A stretch of 64,000 bases of DNA from assembly GCA_911728435.2 (NCBI GenBank), contig OU452199.1, positions 24,066,860 through 24,130,859 of the forward strand, written 5' to 3'. Every line of letters begins with the position of its first letter. Position 1 is the first letter of the stretch. A program made the translations under genes and the position numbers. The DNA comes from Apoderus coryli. Its lineage: Eukaryota > Arthropoda > Insecta > Coleoptera > Attelabidae. This document shows positions 1 to 11,036 of this stretch, one piece after another. The notes beneath the pieces are model-generated. The model was given only the letters and a program-made list of their open reading frames with translations. It made no database searches and was not told where the DNA came from.

Positions 1-3000
1 GTATTTGTAGTAGTGTGTTGTTGATAGTTTTAAGTTTACAATAAAAAACCAAAAGAGGACGTTTGAGGTTGGAATTTATTTTTATTTAAGAAGATTTTTT
101 TTTACAGTTGTTACTGTTTTGTTTTTAGAAAGTTTGTTTATTTTGTTTTAGTGTTATTTATTTTTGATATCATGTCCTGTAAAGTTAATAGAAATTTAAC
201 TAATTGAATAAGTTGTTTTTTTTTTTTACAAAACACCTTTTCAACAAACTGTGTTCCCATCCATTAGTAACTTTTACTATCTGTTTATTTTGGTAATTTT
301 TTTTTTTTGTAATTCAATATCAGTCGTGGTATTAGTGAGTGGAGTAGTGGTTTTGTCTTGTTCTCTAAATGTATACAGGCAAATTTTCTATAGTGGGACA
401 GAGTGTTCTCGCTTAGAAATATCAAAATTAATCATCGTACTTTCTCCACTTTTTTACAAAATCGTAACTTTAATATGGAACATTTGGATGAAAAGAAGCA
501 AAAAAATTACCAATTATTAACCCATTTACAGCTTAATATATAATATAGTACAGACCATACAGAAGAAATAGCAATGGTGACTCATTATGTAATGATGACA
601 TTATGTCCCTAACCTCGGCTATGACCCTAAAATTGGCGGATTTTAGGCTCATAAAAACCGAGGTGCGGGGGCTAGATCTATTAGTGCATAATTATGAGTC
701 ACATTACTATTTTGTCCTGTATGAGCTATAATATAAGTATTATTACAGTGTAATAATACGTGGCAAAAAAACATACATAATATGGTAAAAATCGGTAGAT
801 ATTTTATATATTGTCTAATATGAAAGTACACACTAAAACATATTTAAAATAAATGAACTGAGGTCGTGTAACTACATAATTCAAGCGGTATATGTACATT
901 TTATACTTACATACTTAATGTAATTATCCATTCTTAGTGGTAACTTTACATTTTGATATTTCTTAAGAAAAATGCAAAACTCCATGATAAGTGTAAAAAT
1001 TGAAATGATATGTAATTTGACATACATTTGTGTGGCATAAAAGTGACCAATGATTTAGTGTGTATTATTACATTTTTGTTTTATCAGTGCATGCCTCAAT
1101 CTGGTTCTACTCAATTAGACTGGGGCCCTGCTAAATTAAACAAAATTCCTTGTGTAGATAAAACCAGCAATCTTGTCCGCTATGCCACAAAATTAATTTC
1201 TTTTTATAATATTTACGGACACAAATTCATGTTATAATTAGAAATATATTATTTTTATCAGGATTCAAATGTGGAAAATAGACCTAAATAAGCTTTTAAA
1301 TATTATGTCATTCTAAAAACAAAGTTCAGCAAAGTGGACACGGTATAATCGATTACAAAGACTGAAAAAGTATAACTACCGTTCGTAGCTATAAATAAAT
1401 TTGCTTTATCATTTAAATCAGAACTTGGAAATATAAAATGAAAAAAGATTCTAATGTTTTAGTCATTAAGTTGATGTGGGTTGCATGTTTTGCGGTAGAC
1501 TAAAACGTGACGGCAACAGTAGAAATTGGCCAAGTTTAAATATGTCAATAATAATAACAAGTCTATTCGTGACGAAACACTGCGTCGAAAGAATCGTCAG
1601 CGTCAATTTAGTTTTCCTGCTTTAATCAAAATAGAAAACCATAAGCGGCGATAACTTACAAACAAACGGATTTATAATAAATTGGTATATTTTGTAACAT
1701 ATATCTTTTTTAGTTGTTAAATTGTGAGTGTTACGTAATGAAATCATGGAAAAAAATATGCAGTTGGCATCAGAAGTTTATACTATTATAATACTACTTG
1801 ATAATATTTCTAAATAACATATTTGCCAAAATTATAATAGACTCTATATTGAAAATTCACTACGAGTGGATTATCGAATTTTCATTTAACCAAGTAGGAG
1901 ACTAATTTTTTTCCACCCCCGTAAAATATGAATGAAAAACCAATAATTATGTCTAGACGAAACCAGTTATTTATTGAGAGATATGCATTGTAAAACATCG
2001 CATTCACATCTGACACTCACAGTTTTGAAATCTATGACCACAGAATAATAAACAAACAGAATAATGTTGTACAAAAAGAATAATGTGATAGAAAAAAACC
2101 ACTGCTGATTGTTGGATGTAACTGATATAACTTGAATAGAAAAATCAAAGCCAAACTGACCTCATTTTCGAAAATAAGTATTAACATCGTCACACCATGT
2201 TTAATAAATCATTACCAAAACAATTTAGATCGATATAATTAAGTCGCGAATGGCAAAAAATGCATTAATATTTATTTTAGAGTAAGCTATTTTCTCCTGT
2301 GCGTGTCTATTTTCTTTATTTCTATGAAATCATAGGAACACTAATACGGTCGTTTGCCTGTGGGGTATAGGTGGTGTTTTAACTATAAAATCACAGGAAT
2401 TATTCGCCAGCGCTGAGACTCCAACCAAATACTGGTAATTACATAATATAATATATCAGTCAGAGAATGATAAGATTGGCAAAGATGAGGACTATGACAA
2501 CATCCCTAGACACATTGCTTGATGTCCGTTTGCTTTAACTAGTCAAACAAAGCGAAAGTTGCGATGTCCGCCTACATGGTAAAAATGACAAGACTCCGGG
2601 TAATGTTCACGTAAAACTTTACTATTTGGTTGTCAAATCGGGAAAATAAGATAAACATTATTAGATGTTTTCCCCAGAGGATCGCTAGTTTGTTATATTG
2701 ACCACAAAACTAAACGTATCAAAAACATAAACAGGAAGCCACACACCAGTCCCCTACTGTAAATAGAAATTAATTCCGATCTCGAGTTTTAGGTTATGTA
2801 ATAATTTCCGTTTAATCATAGACAGAGGGTTCCGTTAGAAAAACATAGACAATTACGTTTATCTACTATATGAGCGACCCTGTATACTTTTCTGTTACAT
2901 CAAAAAACGGGCCACTTACAACCAACACTGGCGTGTGCGAGCATTCCAAAAGAGAATTCCTTCAAAATAAAATTTGAAGGATTTTTTTTCTGCACCTTCA

Positions 3001-6000
3001 GCATAATATTTCGTTTGGTTATGTAGTATTCATTATATGAACACTTGTTGTAAAATGAAAATAAATACAAATCAGATAAGAAGCAGTTGTTTCAGAATAA
3101 ACATCATTGCATTTAAGAGCAGAGTTTTTACGTTATATTATCAAAAATGATTTTGGAATTATAACATACACTAATTATTGTCGTATACAAAAATACTTAA
3201 TATTTCATAGTTAATTGTATGTAAAATGTTGCGTTTAATATACCATCTTGACACAGAAGTTTGTTTTTATTTTATTTCTTTCTAACCTGCATTTAATAGC
3301 TAATCAGGTAGTCGCCTTCATAACAACACAAGTTTTGGCCCAGCGTCATTTTAATAGCTGCCAATAAAATGTTCGCTGCATAATATACTTTTAAAATCTA
3401 GATTTAGTGTGACTCATTAGTTAGTAACATTTTCGTAAATATACAAAAAACATGTTTTTCTATCATCTAAACAAAATTCAAAATTTTTGTATTTTAAATG
3501 TGGCAATAGACAGAAGATTTCTGTATGTATATTATCATTAAAGCATAATAATTCAATAAATTTATTTAGCAACTAATACGTTAACTTCAAAAATCAAACT
3601 TTTCCTAAGATTTAACGGAAGTTAGCGTTAATAGATATTCTTCAGCTTGTAATAGTAATGCTCGTCGGCTTATGGAAATGAGTACGTTGTTTATAGCGCA
3701 ATACATTCAATGAAGCAGATTAAGAAAAATAATCTTTTTCTTTTATTAAAAAATCATATTTTAATTACAGTACAATGAAAGGTACGTCACTTAGGATCTG
3801 TTATCCCTATTTGATAAGATACACATTTGTCATCATAAGCCGTAAATGATCCAAATAATTTTGGTTTGACAGCGAGAATAGTTTTGGAATCAGAATGTCC
3901 ATAAAAATAAGTTCAAGGTATGACGATATTTCATTTAATCAACAGGATTCTTAAAATATCTTCATTAATTACTAGCATTATTATTATAAACAATTTTGCT
4001 TCAAATCAGCAAATCTTGAGCGTAAACGTATCAGCAGAATAAAATTTGATTAATGTGTCCTATTAGTATTAACAAATCAGTAAAATTAATAAAAGAGTTG
4101 TACAAACCTCTAAATACCCGTTATTCATACAACTAACAATGAAAATGAACAAATTATAAAATTGAAATATATTAAAAATAGAGCCTACCGGCAGGGAATT
4201 CGGGTGTATATCTAGTGTTGGCAATAGGAAGTATTGGAGTTGTTACTTTTATTGTCCGGCCATCGCTTGAGATTTTGTTTCAACGGGCATATTGCCTGCT
4301 CACACTACATGTCGCCACAAACATCTTGTTGTTATAAAATTAGAGTTAAAGTAAGTATTAACAGTTTGTACAACGGCTAGCCTTAATTCTTCAACAATTT
4401 CAAAGACTTACAGTATACTTGATTTTTTTGGTGACCTTATACAAAAAAATCACGGGATCTCTCGGGCCATCTTACTAGTCCTAGGATATCCATAACGCCT
4501 ATAAACTTATTGGGAATTTCGTCTTTGAGATAGTTCGTAATAATCTATCCATTATGTGGCGAAGAGCTCTGGAATTTACTTCTGACTAAAATAGTGTATT
4601 ATCACTATTAAATAACACACAGTTATTAGTAAACAGGCTTTCGTCAGAATTCAGTACTTTTAAAGAAAAGTTTGATGTTTCTTTACATTTTTAATAAACA
4701 ACTATTAAAATACTATTCTTCTAATCCGATCAGTATTCGGAGTCAGGCAAGACCACTCACGGTAGGGATTGTATTTATAATTCTTCGAAAAGCTATAGGT
4801 CCTTTTACGAACATCGCCTGTTGTGTTGTACGACGTGTATCAACTATAACTAATTTATACATTACATTGAGAGTTGCAGATTGACAAAAATTGATGTCTT
4901 GTTTGTTATTATCCAACTGTCAGAATAGGCTATGACTAAATTTTATAGAAATATCAAAGCCTACTACCATGAAATCTTAAATTTGTTATTTTTAATTATT
5001 TGTCTTGGCAAAACATAGACAAATAAACAGGTTATATATAATTTAAAACTGCAAAATTCAATATAGCTCCTATAAGAAAAACGAAAGTTGATATCGGCCG
5101 TGCGCAACTTAGTGGGTTCAAAACTTTTTTACAAATGAAAAATCATTATTGTGTTCATTAACTAAATATTTGACGAATTTAACTTAAGAATGAGAAACAT
5201 ATTATTGTGATTTTTCGAAAAAACACATTTTTACTTTACACCCTCTGTCTACGAACTGATTTAATACAAAATTTACCTAAAGTATTTTTGGGCAGATAAA
5301 TACGCAATTTTTTTTCAATTTCAATGAATTTGTATCTCGAATGGTTTCCAATATCCTCATGTGGGTGTAGGTACATCATTTTATACTGTACACCTTGTAT
5401 ATCCTATCCACTGGTTTATGAACCGTTTGAAGGGAAAATACGAAAACACATGAGAGGAACGAGACATCAACGTAATAATAATAAATGTGAGTGAATGTCA
5501 TGAAAAAGGAAATTACTATTATTATATTATTAAACATTATATACATAAATATATATATATACCTGGGGAAATATTCACTGAAAGTGAGTCAACTATATAT
5601 ATATATTATAACAGCATGATATTATTTTGGTAACAAACATATTATATTATATCTGTTCGAAGTGAATTTCAGTTATACGCAGAAAAATTCATAAATTATT
5701 TTCAATGCCATCAAATGTTCTAGATTCCTTCATAATTATACGAGACAAGAAATAGTATTAGGAAAAATAAAACGGACAAAGAAAGAGAGTACTAATAATA
5801 AGGTCTTTATTGCAAAAAAAAAACCAAAATGTTTTCTTTATAGTAGGCGAACTCGAAGCTAAAGCTTCCTCACTCAACCGTATATTGGAATACACAAAAA
5901 CAAAATTAACCACTTTATAATAAAAACCAAAATATGGAACTGATTTTTAAATCTATCTACTTATAACTGACAACTATAAATTATAAATGTTTATTTAAAC

Positions 6001-6700
6001 GGATGTACGTATAAGCATATACCTTCATAAGAGTTAAAACTTATTAATTCAAACTAGCTCTCTTATTATTTGACAAACAGCCTGCTTGAACGTACATCCT
6101 TCAGGAATTTTATATGTTCTGGTAATTTATTATACATTTTGCATACCTATGCTGTAAGAAAATGATCTTTCAAACAGGGCCGTTAAATGGGATGGAGAGG
6201 ATATTGTGTATATGTGCATAATAATATCAACGTCTATTTTAAATAAATATACATAATATTCTTTTGCAGATATCTATGACACTAGAATAATGTTTTTTAA
6301 TTTAAATGTTTGACGCCTGCCACTGGTCACAATAGTTCCCTTTAACGATGTGTCATTAGTTTCGCGAAAAGATTTTATCGCTTAAAAACACTCTTAGTTA
6401 TTCCTACCTAATGTGTGCATACTATCAGCGAGAACGTAACGGAAACGTAGCATAATTTTTCCACAATGGTTACTTTTTGGCGTATCAGCGCGAAGGCAAA
6501 GTAATAAGTAGTGTGCTCTAGGCAATGCGGTAGTTCACTTTCATATTTAACGTAAATTGTAAATGGGTATGAGTTTAAATTCACTATTAACAAAATGAAT
6601 TATAAATAATATGAAACACCAATTTACAACCAAGCATAAAAAATATATTATGGTTAGCTGAACGGAATGTTGTGTCTAACATAACAATAACATAAATATA
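1..6700. other. AT-rich stretch without a recognisable gene
   Basis: All open frames here are under 90 codons, AT-driven and without recognisable domains, so none is called. Weak traces of dead elements are visible: motifs resembling the termini of IS630-type elements near 2885-2900 and 5385-5400, and on the minus strand around 6060-6200 a short stretch that reads like the extreme C-terminus of a non-LTR retrotransposon (a broken KMYNKLPEHIK-like segment). A small hairpin lies at about 2958-2980. Nothing else is supported. Confidence 0.6.
5528..5625. repeat. TA dinucleotide microsatellite tracts
   Basis: Two short runs of alternating TA (about 5550-5562 and 5594-5605) sit within an AT-rich segment. 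Simple-sequence DNA with no gene context. Confidence 0.6.
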
Positions 6701-6747
6701 AATAAAAGACGTCTACTCCACAACAAATCCTTATAATCAGCTCAGCT

Positions 6748-6791
6748 TACCATACATGTTTCGGGGTTTGATATACCCATCATCAGTGGTA
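6748..6791 (-). ncRNA. Hammerhead-ribozyme-like motif, type I, left arm
   Basis: Read on the minus strand from 6791 to 6748: stem I strand UACCA, core CUGAUGA, one extra U, a stem II (GGGU/ACCC, loop of seven), core GAA, a six-base palindrome ACAUGU that can form stem III, the base A at the expected cleavage position, then UGGUA, which pairs perfectly with the opening UACCA. All invariant core positions of a hammerhead are present. The very short self-complementary stem III matches the minimal hammerheads of Penelope-like elements, thought to act best as dimers. The extra U before stem II, and one unpaired C after it, are departures from the textbook core; they are the main reason confidence is not higher. 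Confidence 0.72.
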
Positions 6792-7362
6792 CAAATTTGG
6801 TTTCACAAAGTCATTAGACAAAAGTGAAAATCTAACATAATTATAATGATCTGAAAAAATGTATATGGAAAATTCGAATAGTGTACTGTTATATAAATCA
6901 TCAAGCGACTCACCACATTGTGGAAAAAGAAATTTAAGTTAAAATTATTTAGTAGTTAATCAGGTAATCTACATTGCTACATATTATACATGATTGCTAA
7001 CAATAGCAGTGTAACTATTTTCGTTTCTTAATCATAATAGGTTTAAGATGGAACAATTAAGTTAATTGAAATCTCTTAGATACTAATTAACAATGCTTGT
7101 TCCTTCTTAAACCTATTATGATTAAGAAACGCAAAATAGTTAGACTGCTATTGTTAGCAATCATGTATAATATGTAGCAATGTAGATTACCTGATTAACT
7201 ATCCTATAATTTTAACTTAAATTTCTTTTTCCACAATGTGGTGAGTAGCTTGATGATTTACATAACAATACACTATTCTAATTTTCCATATACCTTTTTT
7301 CAGATCATTATAATTATGTTAAATTCTCACCTTTGTCTAATGACTTTCTGAAACCAAATTTG

Positions 7363-7406
7363 TACCACTGATGATAGGATTATCAAACCCCGAAACATGT
7401 ATGGTA
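7363..7406 (+). ncRNA. Hammerhead-ribozyme-like motif, right arm
   Basis: Mirror copy of the motif in the left arm, on the plus strand. Stem I (UACCA/UGGUA), core CUGAUGA, the extra U, core GAA, palindromic ACAUGU and cleavage-site A are all kept. Stem II is damaged: the strand opposite ACCCC reads AGGAUU, leaving at most a weak helix. The core is therefore conserved better than stem II in this arm, and activity is doubtful. Confidence 0.6.
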
Positions 7407-7479
7407 AGCTGAGCTGATTATAAGGATTTTATTGTGGAGTAGACGTCTTTTATTCATATTACTCTCACTCCTCGAAATC

Positions 7480-8310
7480 ATGGATTACTTCTTAAAAATA
7501 ACAATAACAAATCTTTTCCTGTTCCTTTTATGCGGACGATGCAAAGATTATTGCAATCCACGAACGGATTTCGAACAGATTACGAGTGATCTGCTGGCAC
7601 TTGAATCATGGAAGAGGCACTGGGTTGTGTTGAATATTGCGAAGTGTGCGGTCTTACATATTGGGAACAACAATCCCCATTTACAATTACTGTTGGGCGG
7701 CTGCGTGCTTCATGTTGTGACCGAACACAACGATCTTGGAGTCATTATATCGGAAGACCTGAAGTGGGAAAAGCATGTCTCTAAAGTTGTTAAAAAAGCA
7801 AACTCGATGATCTATTTGATTCAGAAAGCTTTTACGGACCACTCGACTGACACGATAGTAAAGCTCTTCAAGTCTCATATACGACCTATCCTGGAGTACG
7901 CACAGGCGGTTTGGAGTCCTTACTATGTGAGGGATGTGGAGATCTTCGAGCGTCTACAAAGAAAAGTAACTAGGATGCCTTTGGAGTTACGAGAATTGCC
8001 TTAGGAGCAACGACTGGTCAGAATGAATGTGTCAACTTTGGTGGATCGCCGCATTTGTGGTGATCTAATATAGACTTTTAAAATCGTTAGTTATCTGGAT
8101 ATATTTCACATGAATAATCGGCGAGAACTTAGGGGTCATTCTAAAAAGCTGTGTAAGGAAAAGTGCTCAAAAATGGGAAAAAGAAATTTTTTAAACAATA
8201 GAGTGGTCTATGCGTGGAATAAACTTCGGGAAGAAACAGTGATCGCGACAACGATGAATTCGTTTAAAAACAGAGTGGACGATGAACTTGGGGATATGCA
8301 CTATTTATGA
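7480..8310 (+). pseudogene. CR1-like non-LTR reverse transcriptase, C-terminal relic
   Basis: The catalytic YADD of a reverse transcriptase is encoded at 7529-7540, but in another frame than the sequence that follows (frameshift at about 7555-7570). Downstream the open frame gives the thumb and connector typical of CR1/jockey-group elements: LGVIISEDLKWEKHV, then HIRPILEYAQAVWSP and a basic stretch, stopping at 8002. A further segment (8110-8310) encodes the usual C-terminal end with FLNNRVVYAWNKL and a final NSFKNRVDDELG. The endonuclease and the N-terminal part of the RT are absent; the relic starts just right of the foldback element. It is a dead, 5-prime truncated copy with at least one frameshift and several stops. 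The clade assignment is by motif memory and is less sure than the RT call. Confidence 0.85.
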
Positions 8311-8375
8311 TTAATTGCAGAGTGGTGAAACATTAAAGTAGTTACATCGGGAGATCGGTCACTACTTTAGATTAA

Positions 8376-8420
8376 TAATAATAAAATCTATACTTATTGA
8401 CGGTATAGATTTTATTATTA
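8376..8420. repeat. Perfect 17-bp hairpin
   Basis: The strand 8376-8392 is the exact reverse complement of 8404-8420, with an 11-nt spacer. It lies 65 bp after the stop of the CR1-like relic and is AT-rich. It could belong to the 3-prime end of that element or be a tiny independent palindrome. Confidence 0.6.
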
Positions 8421-8787
8421 CTTATAATATAAAAAATTATTAAATGTAATCAAAAAGTTACAAGAATTCGGACACGTATCTGATATTAATTATACATCTA
8501 GTAATTAATCATATACGAATTACAATATCAAAATCTAATCCTCCAAGTGCCACTAATAATACCTATTCAATTTTTACGTTGTTAACTCATTTCCTTTCTA
8601 CCTATCAGCCATCATCAGATCTTTTATGTTTGGTTACTAAAGGCACAATTTTATTAACCACACATTATTAGACCTTTCGTGTGGTTACTAAATCATTGTT
8701 AATTAACCATATTATATGGTCTGATATATTATTTTTATTATATGTTAAACATACAGATATTTAGACTGGACACAACACATTAATTGA
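8421..8787. other. AT-rich interval without a gene
   Basis: No coding signal. It includes a run of short motifs about GGTTACTAAA repeated near 8631, 8682 and 8696, of unknown origin. Confidence 0.5.
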
Positions 8788-9293
8788 CAATCCCATCTGC
8801 ATAAAAAAAAAGTTTGGACAGTGACGATCTCACTGGTACGTAAAGGTTAGGTGGCGATCCTACCTAAGTAAAATGATTGAAGAGTGGCAGTACCACTCCA
8901 TGAAAACCAAAATTAAAAGTTTCAAGGCAGTTTGCCTTGTGTAATGTAAAACCAGATTTTGTTCGCTTTGTTTTTTTTTGTTTAAGGATGAATGAGGTGC
9001 GAGGACGCCCCAGTTGCAGGACGGCCATCTTAGCAATCATCCCCTGAAAGTACATTCCGACGTGGTTCGCCTACGTCACACCAGACGAACAGGTTTTTGG
9101 TTTACGATATAACAAGGGTGGCCGAACGATTAATGAGAATATCAGAACATAACAAGATATAATAGAAGAAAGATGTTAATAAGAGCTGTTAGAAATACGT
9201 TGTTTTATGTGATGACAAATAATAAATGATTTTGGGTGTGGTTTTGCGACTTTTATTAAATAATTTAAGAATAATTAAGAATACTTTTTACAT
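8788..9293 (+). repeat. 5-prime LTR of the gypsy element
   Basis: Matches 10528-11036 over its whole length with scattered single-base differences, so the insertion is not very recent. It starts with one hairpin unit (GTGACGATCTCAC) that is present in several copies before the 3-prime LTR. The right boundary at ACA (9290-9292) is where the two copies stop matching. Confidence 0.78.
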
Positions 9294-9302
9294 CAGAAGT
9301 GA

Positions 9303-9590
9303 GATATTGGACTACGTGCGATAACAAACAATTATAAAATAGGGATATTTTACTACGTTCTATAATAAACAATTATAAAATAGGGATATTGTTCTACGTG
9401 CTACAATAAACAATTATAAAATATGGATATTGTACTACATGCTATAATAAACTATTATAAAATTTAGATATCCTACTACGTGCTATAATAAACAATTATA
9501 AAATTTAAGTATTGTGCTACATGCTACAATAAACAATTATAAAATCTGAATAATGTGCTACGTGCTACATAACCAATTAGAAACAATAAA
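9303..9590 (+). repeat. 41-bp tandem array in the gypsy leader
   Basis: About six units of 41 bp starting at 9303, 9344, 9385, 9426, 9467 and 9508, then decayed copies. Each unit carries CTACGTGCTATAATAAACAA-like sequence followed by TTATAAAAT. The array lies between the 5-prime LTR and the gag start, where the Drosophila gypsy element carries its reiterated insulator sites. That resemblance is positional only. Confidence 0.85.
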
Positions 9591-9668
9591 ATTGTACTAC
9601 GTGTGTTGTAAATAAACAATAAATTTATTTGTAGAATAAAATAATTGTTAGTTAACTAATAACTAAAA

Positions 9669-10085
9669 ATGTCGGAAGAAATTCGTGATAGTGAATTGTC
9701 GGAAGTTGATGAAGCTGATCGGGAAGCCGAGATGACTTCACGTAGTGTTAAAAAACGTTAACTAGAGTGGCAAGAAACGCTTATTAATCTTGTTGCTACC
9801 CAACAGCAAGAACTTGCGGAGTTAACGCGACAGTCGCGAATTGCTGCATGTTCTACTGCGACAACGGGTTTTACGGGGGCGGATATCTCCAATACCCAAG
9901 ATTTCTTGTCGGCATCCGCGCAAATGTCATCATTTAAGTTAATTAGTTATAATCCTGATAAGACTGCCTATTCTATAGAATAATGGTTGGACGACGCAAA
10001 CAAACTTAAAGCAGAATTGAATTTAAATGATTATTTAATGATAGCAAAAGCTAGTGAGGCTTTAAAAAATCATCGTGAAACACCA
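9669..10085 (+). pseudogene. Gag-like remnant of the gypsy element
   Basis: The ATG at 9669 opens an acidic N-terminus (MSEEIRDSELSEVDEADREA). A TAA at 9759-9761 interrupts it and the same frame continues through a glutamine-rich helix to FKLISYNPDKTAYSIE, a second TAA at 9981-9983, and WLDDANKLKAELNLND, which resembles the start of the retrotransposon gag domain. Just after this, at about 10085, the sequence passes into the end of pol, so the rest of gag and most of pol are deleted. Capsid-forming function is lost. Confidence 0.7.
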
Positions 10086-10290
10086 GGTATGCGAGCGTAT
10101 AAAGCCGCTACAATACGTAGTCGCAATTGAAGATAGTCAGTTGGCCGGTGGAGGAAAACTGAAGCCAAAATATAAAGGACCGTACACCGTTCGAAGCATA
10201 CTTCCAAACGAAAGGTATGCTCTACATAAACGAGGAGGGCGAACAGTGGCAGCTCATCAGCAACTTCGGCACTGGTCTCGCAAAGAGTAA
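10077..10290 (+). pseudogene. Integrase C-terminal tail fragment
   Basis: An open frame ending at 10290 encodes KLKPKYKGPYTVRSILPNER and a basic end. This is the SH3-like or GPY/F-type tail found at the end of Ty3/gypsy integrases; the GPY triplet is visible. The catalytic core and zinc finger are missing. The frame differs from gag, as expected for a deletion joint. Confidence 0.75.
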
Positions 10291-10349
10291 AAAAAAAATG
10301 TAAGTAAATTGATTTATGTCCTTTTTGTTAGAAATACATTAAAAAAAAA

Positions 10350-10640
10350 GAGTTTGTATAGTGGCGATCCCACTGATACGTAAAGGCGAGATGGCGATCC
10401 CATCTGCATAACAAAATATAATTGTATAGTGACGATCTCACTGATACGTAAAGGCGAGGTGGCAATCCCACCTGCATAAAAAAGAGAGTTTGTATAGTGG
10501 CAATCCCACTAATACGTAAAGGCAAGGTGGCAATCCCATCTGCATAAAAAAAAAAGTTTTTACAGTGACGATCTCACTGGTACGTAAAGGTTGGTGGCGA
10601 TCCTACCTAAGTAAAATGATTGAAGAGTGGCAGCACCACT
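10350..10640 (+). repeat. Tandem array of small covarying hairpins before the 3-prime LTR
   Basis: Four and a half units of about 60-65 bp. Each contains two short perfect hairpins with loop CGAT or CAAT, for example AGTGGCGATCCCACT and GATGGCGATCCCATC. Between units the stems change on both sides together: AGTGG..CCACT becomes AGTGA..TCACT, and GATGG..CCATC becomes GGTGG..CCACC. These paired substitutions suggest that a fold is maintained in RNA or single-stranded DNA. The last unit runs into the LTR and is also present at the start of the 5-prime LTR. Confidence 0.8.
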
Positions 10641-11036
10641 CCATGAAAACCAAAATTAAAAGTTTAAAGGCAGTTTGCCTTGTGTAATGTAAAACCAGAT
10701 TTTGTTCGCTTCGTTTTTTTTTGTTTAAGGATGAATGAGGTGCGAGGACGCCCCAGTTGCAGGACGGCCGTGTTAGCAATGATCCCCTGAAAGTACATTC
10801 CGACGTGGTTCGCCTACGTCACACCAGACGAACAGGTTTTTGGTTTACGATATAACAAGGGTGGCCGAACGATTAATGAGAATATCAGAACATAACAAGA
10901 TATAATAGAAGAAAGATGTTAATAAGAGCTGTTAGAAATACGTTGTTTTATGTGATGACAAATAATAAATGATTTTGGGTGTGGTTTTGAGACTTTTATT
11001 TAATAATTTAAAAATAATTAATAATACTTTTTACAT
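10528..11036 (+). repeat. 3-prime LTR of the gypsy element
   Basis: Direct copy of 8788-9293. The two copies stop matching right after CTTTTTACAT. To its right lies unrelated sequence. Confidence 0.78.

Larger units (their letters stand above)
6701..7454. mobile_element. Foldback element with two outward hammerhead motifs
   Basis: A long imperfect inverted repeat. The left arm (6701 to about 7056) is the reverse complement of the right arm (about 7099-7454), with a spacer near 40 bp. The outer ends read AATAAAAGACGTCTACTCCA and its complement. Each arm carries, 50 bp from its outer end, a 44-nt hammerhead-ribozyme-like motif transcribed towards the outside. There is no open reading frame, so the element is non-autonomous. 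Hammerhead motifs of this minimal form are established in the pseudo-LTRs of Penelope-like elements; the link to that family is inferred from the motif only. No clear target duplication was found. A CR1-like retrotransposon relic begins directly to the right, so the element may have inserted in or beside it. Confidence 0.8.
8788..11036 (+). mobile_element. Internally deleted Ty3/gypsy LTR retrotransposon
   Basis: Two direct repeats of roughly 506 bp (8788-9293 and 10528-11036) bracket about 1.2 kb. In order, the interior holds a 41-bp tandem array in the leader, a gag-like frame with two in-frame stops, a fragment of the integrase C-terminal tail, and an array of small hairpins running into the 3-prime LTR. 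Protease, RT, RNase H and the integrase core are missing, apparently by one deletion near 10085. The repeats end in ACA. The exact left end is hidden because the hairpin unit also occurs inside the interior, and no target duplication could be assigned. Confidence 0.82.

Noticed and set aside
251..520. 89-codon plus-strand ORF
   Set aside because: Composition is that of AT-rich spacer (long F/V/I runs), no domain, no start or splice context.
9303..9590. CRISPR array
   Set aside because: The 41-bp units are contiguous without unique spacers, and the context is a eukaryotic retrotransposon.
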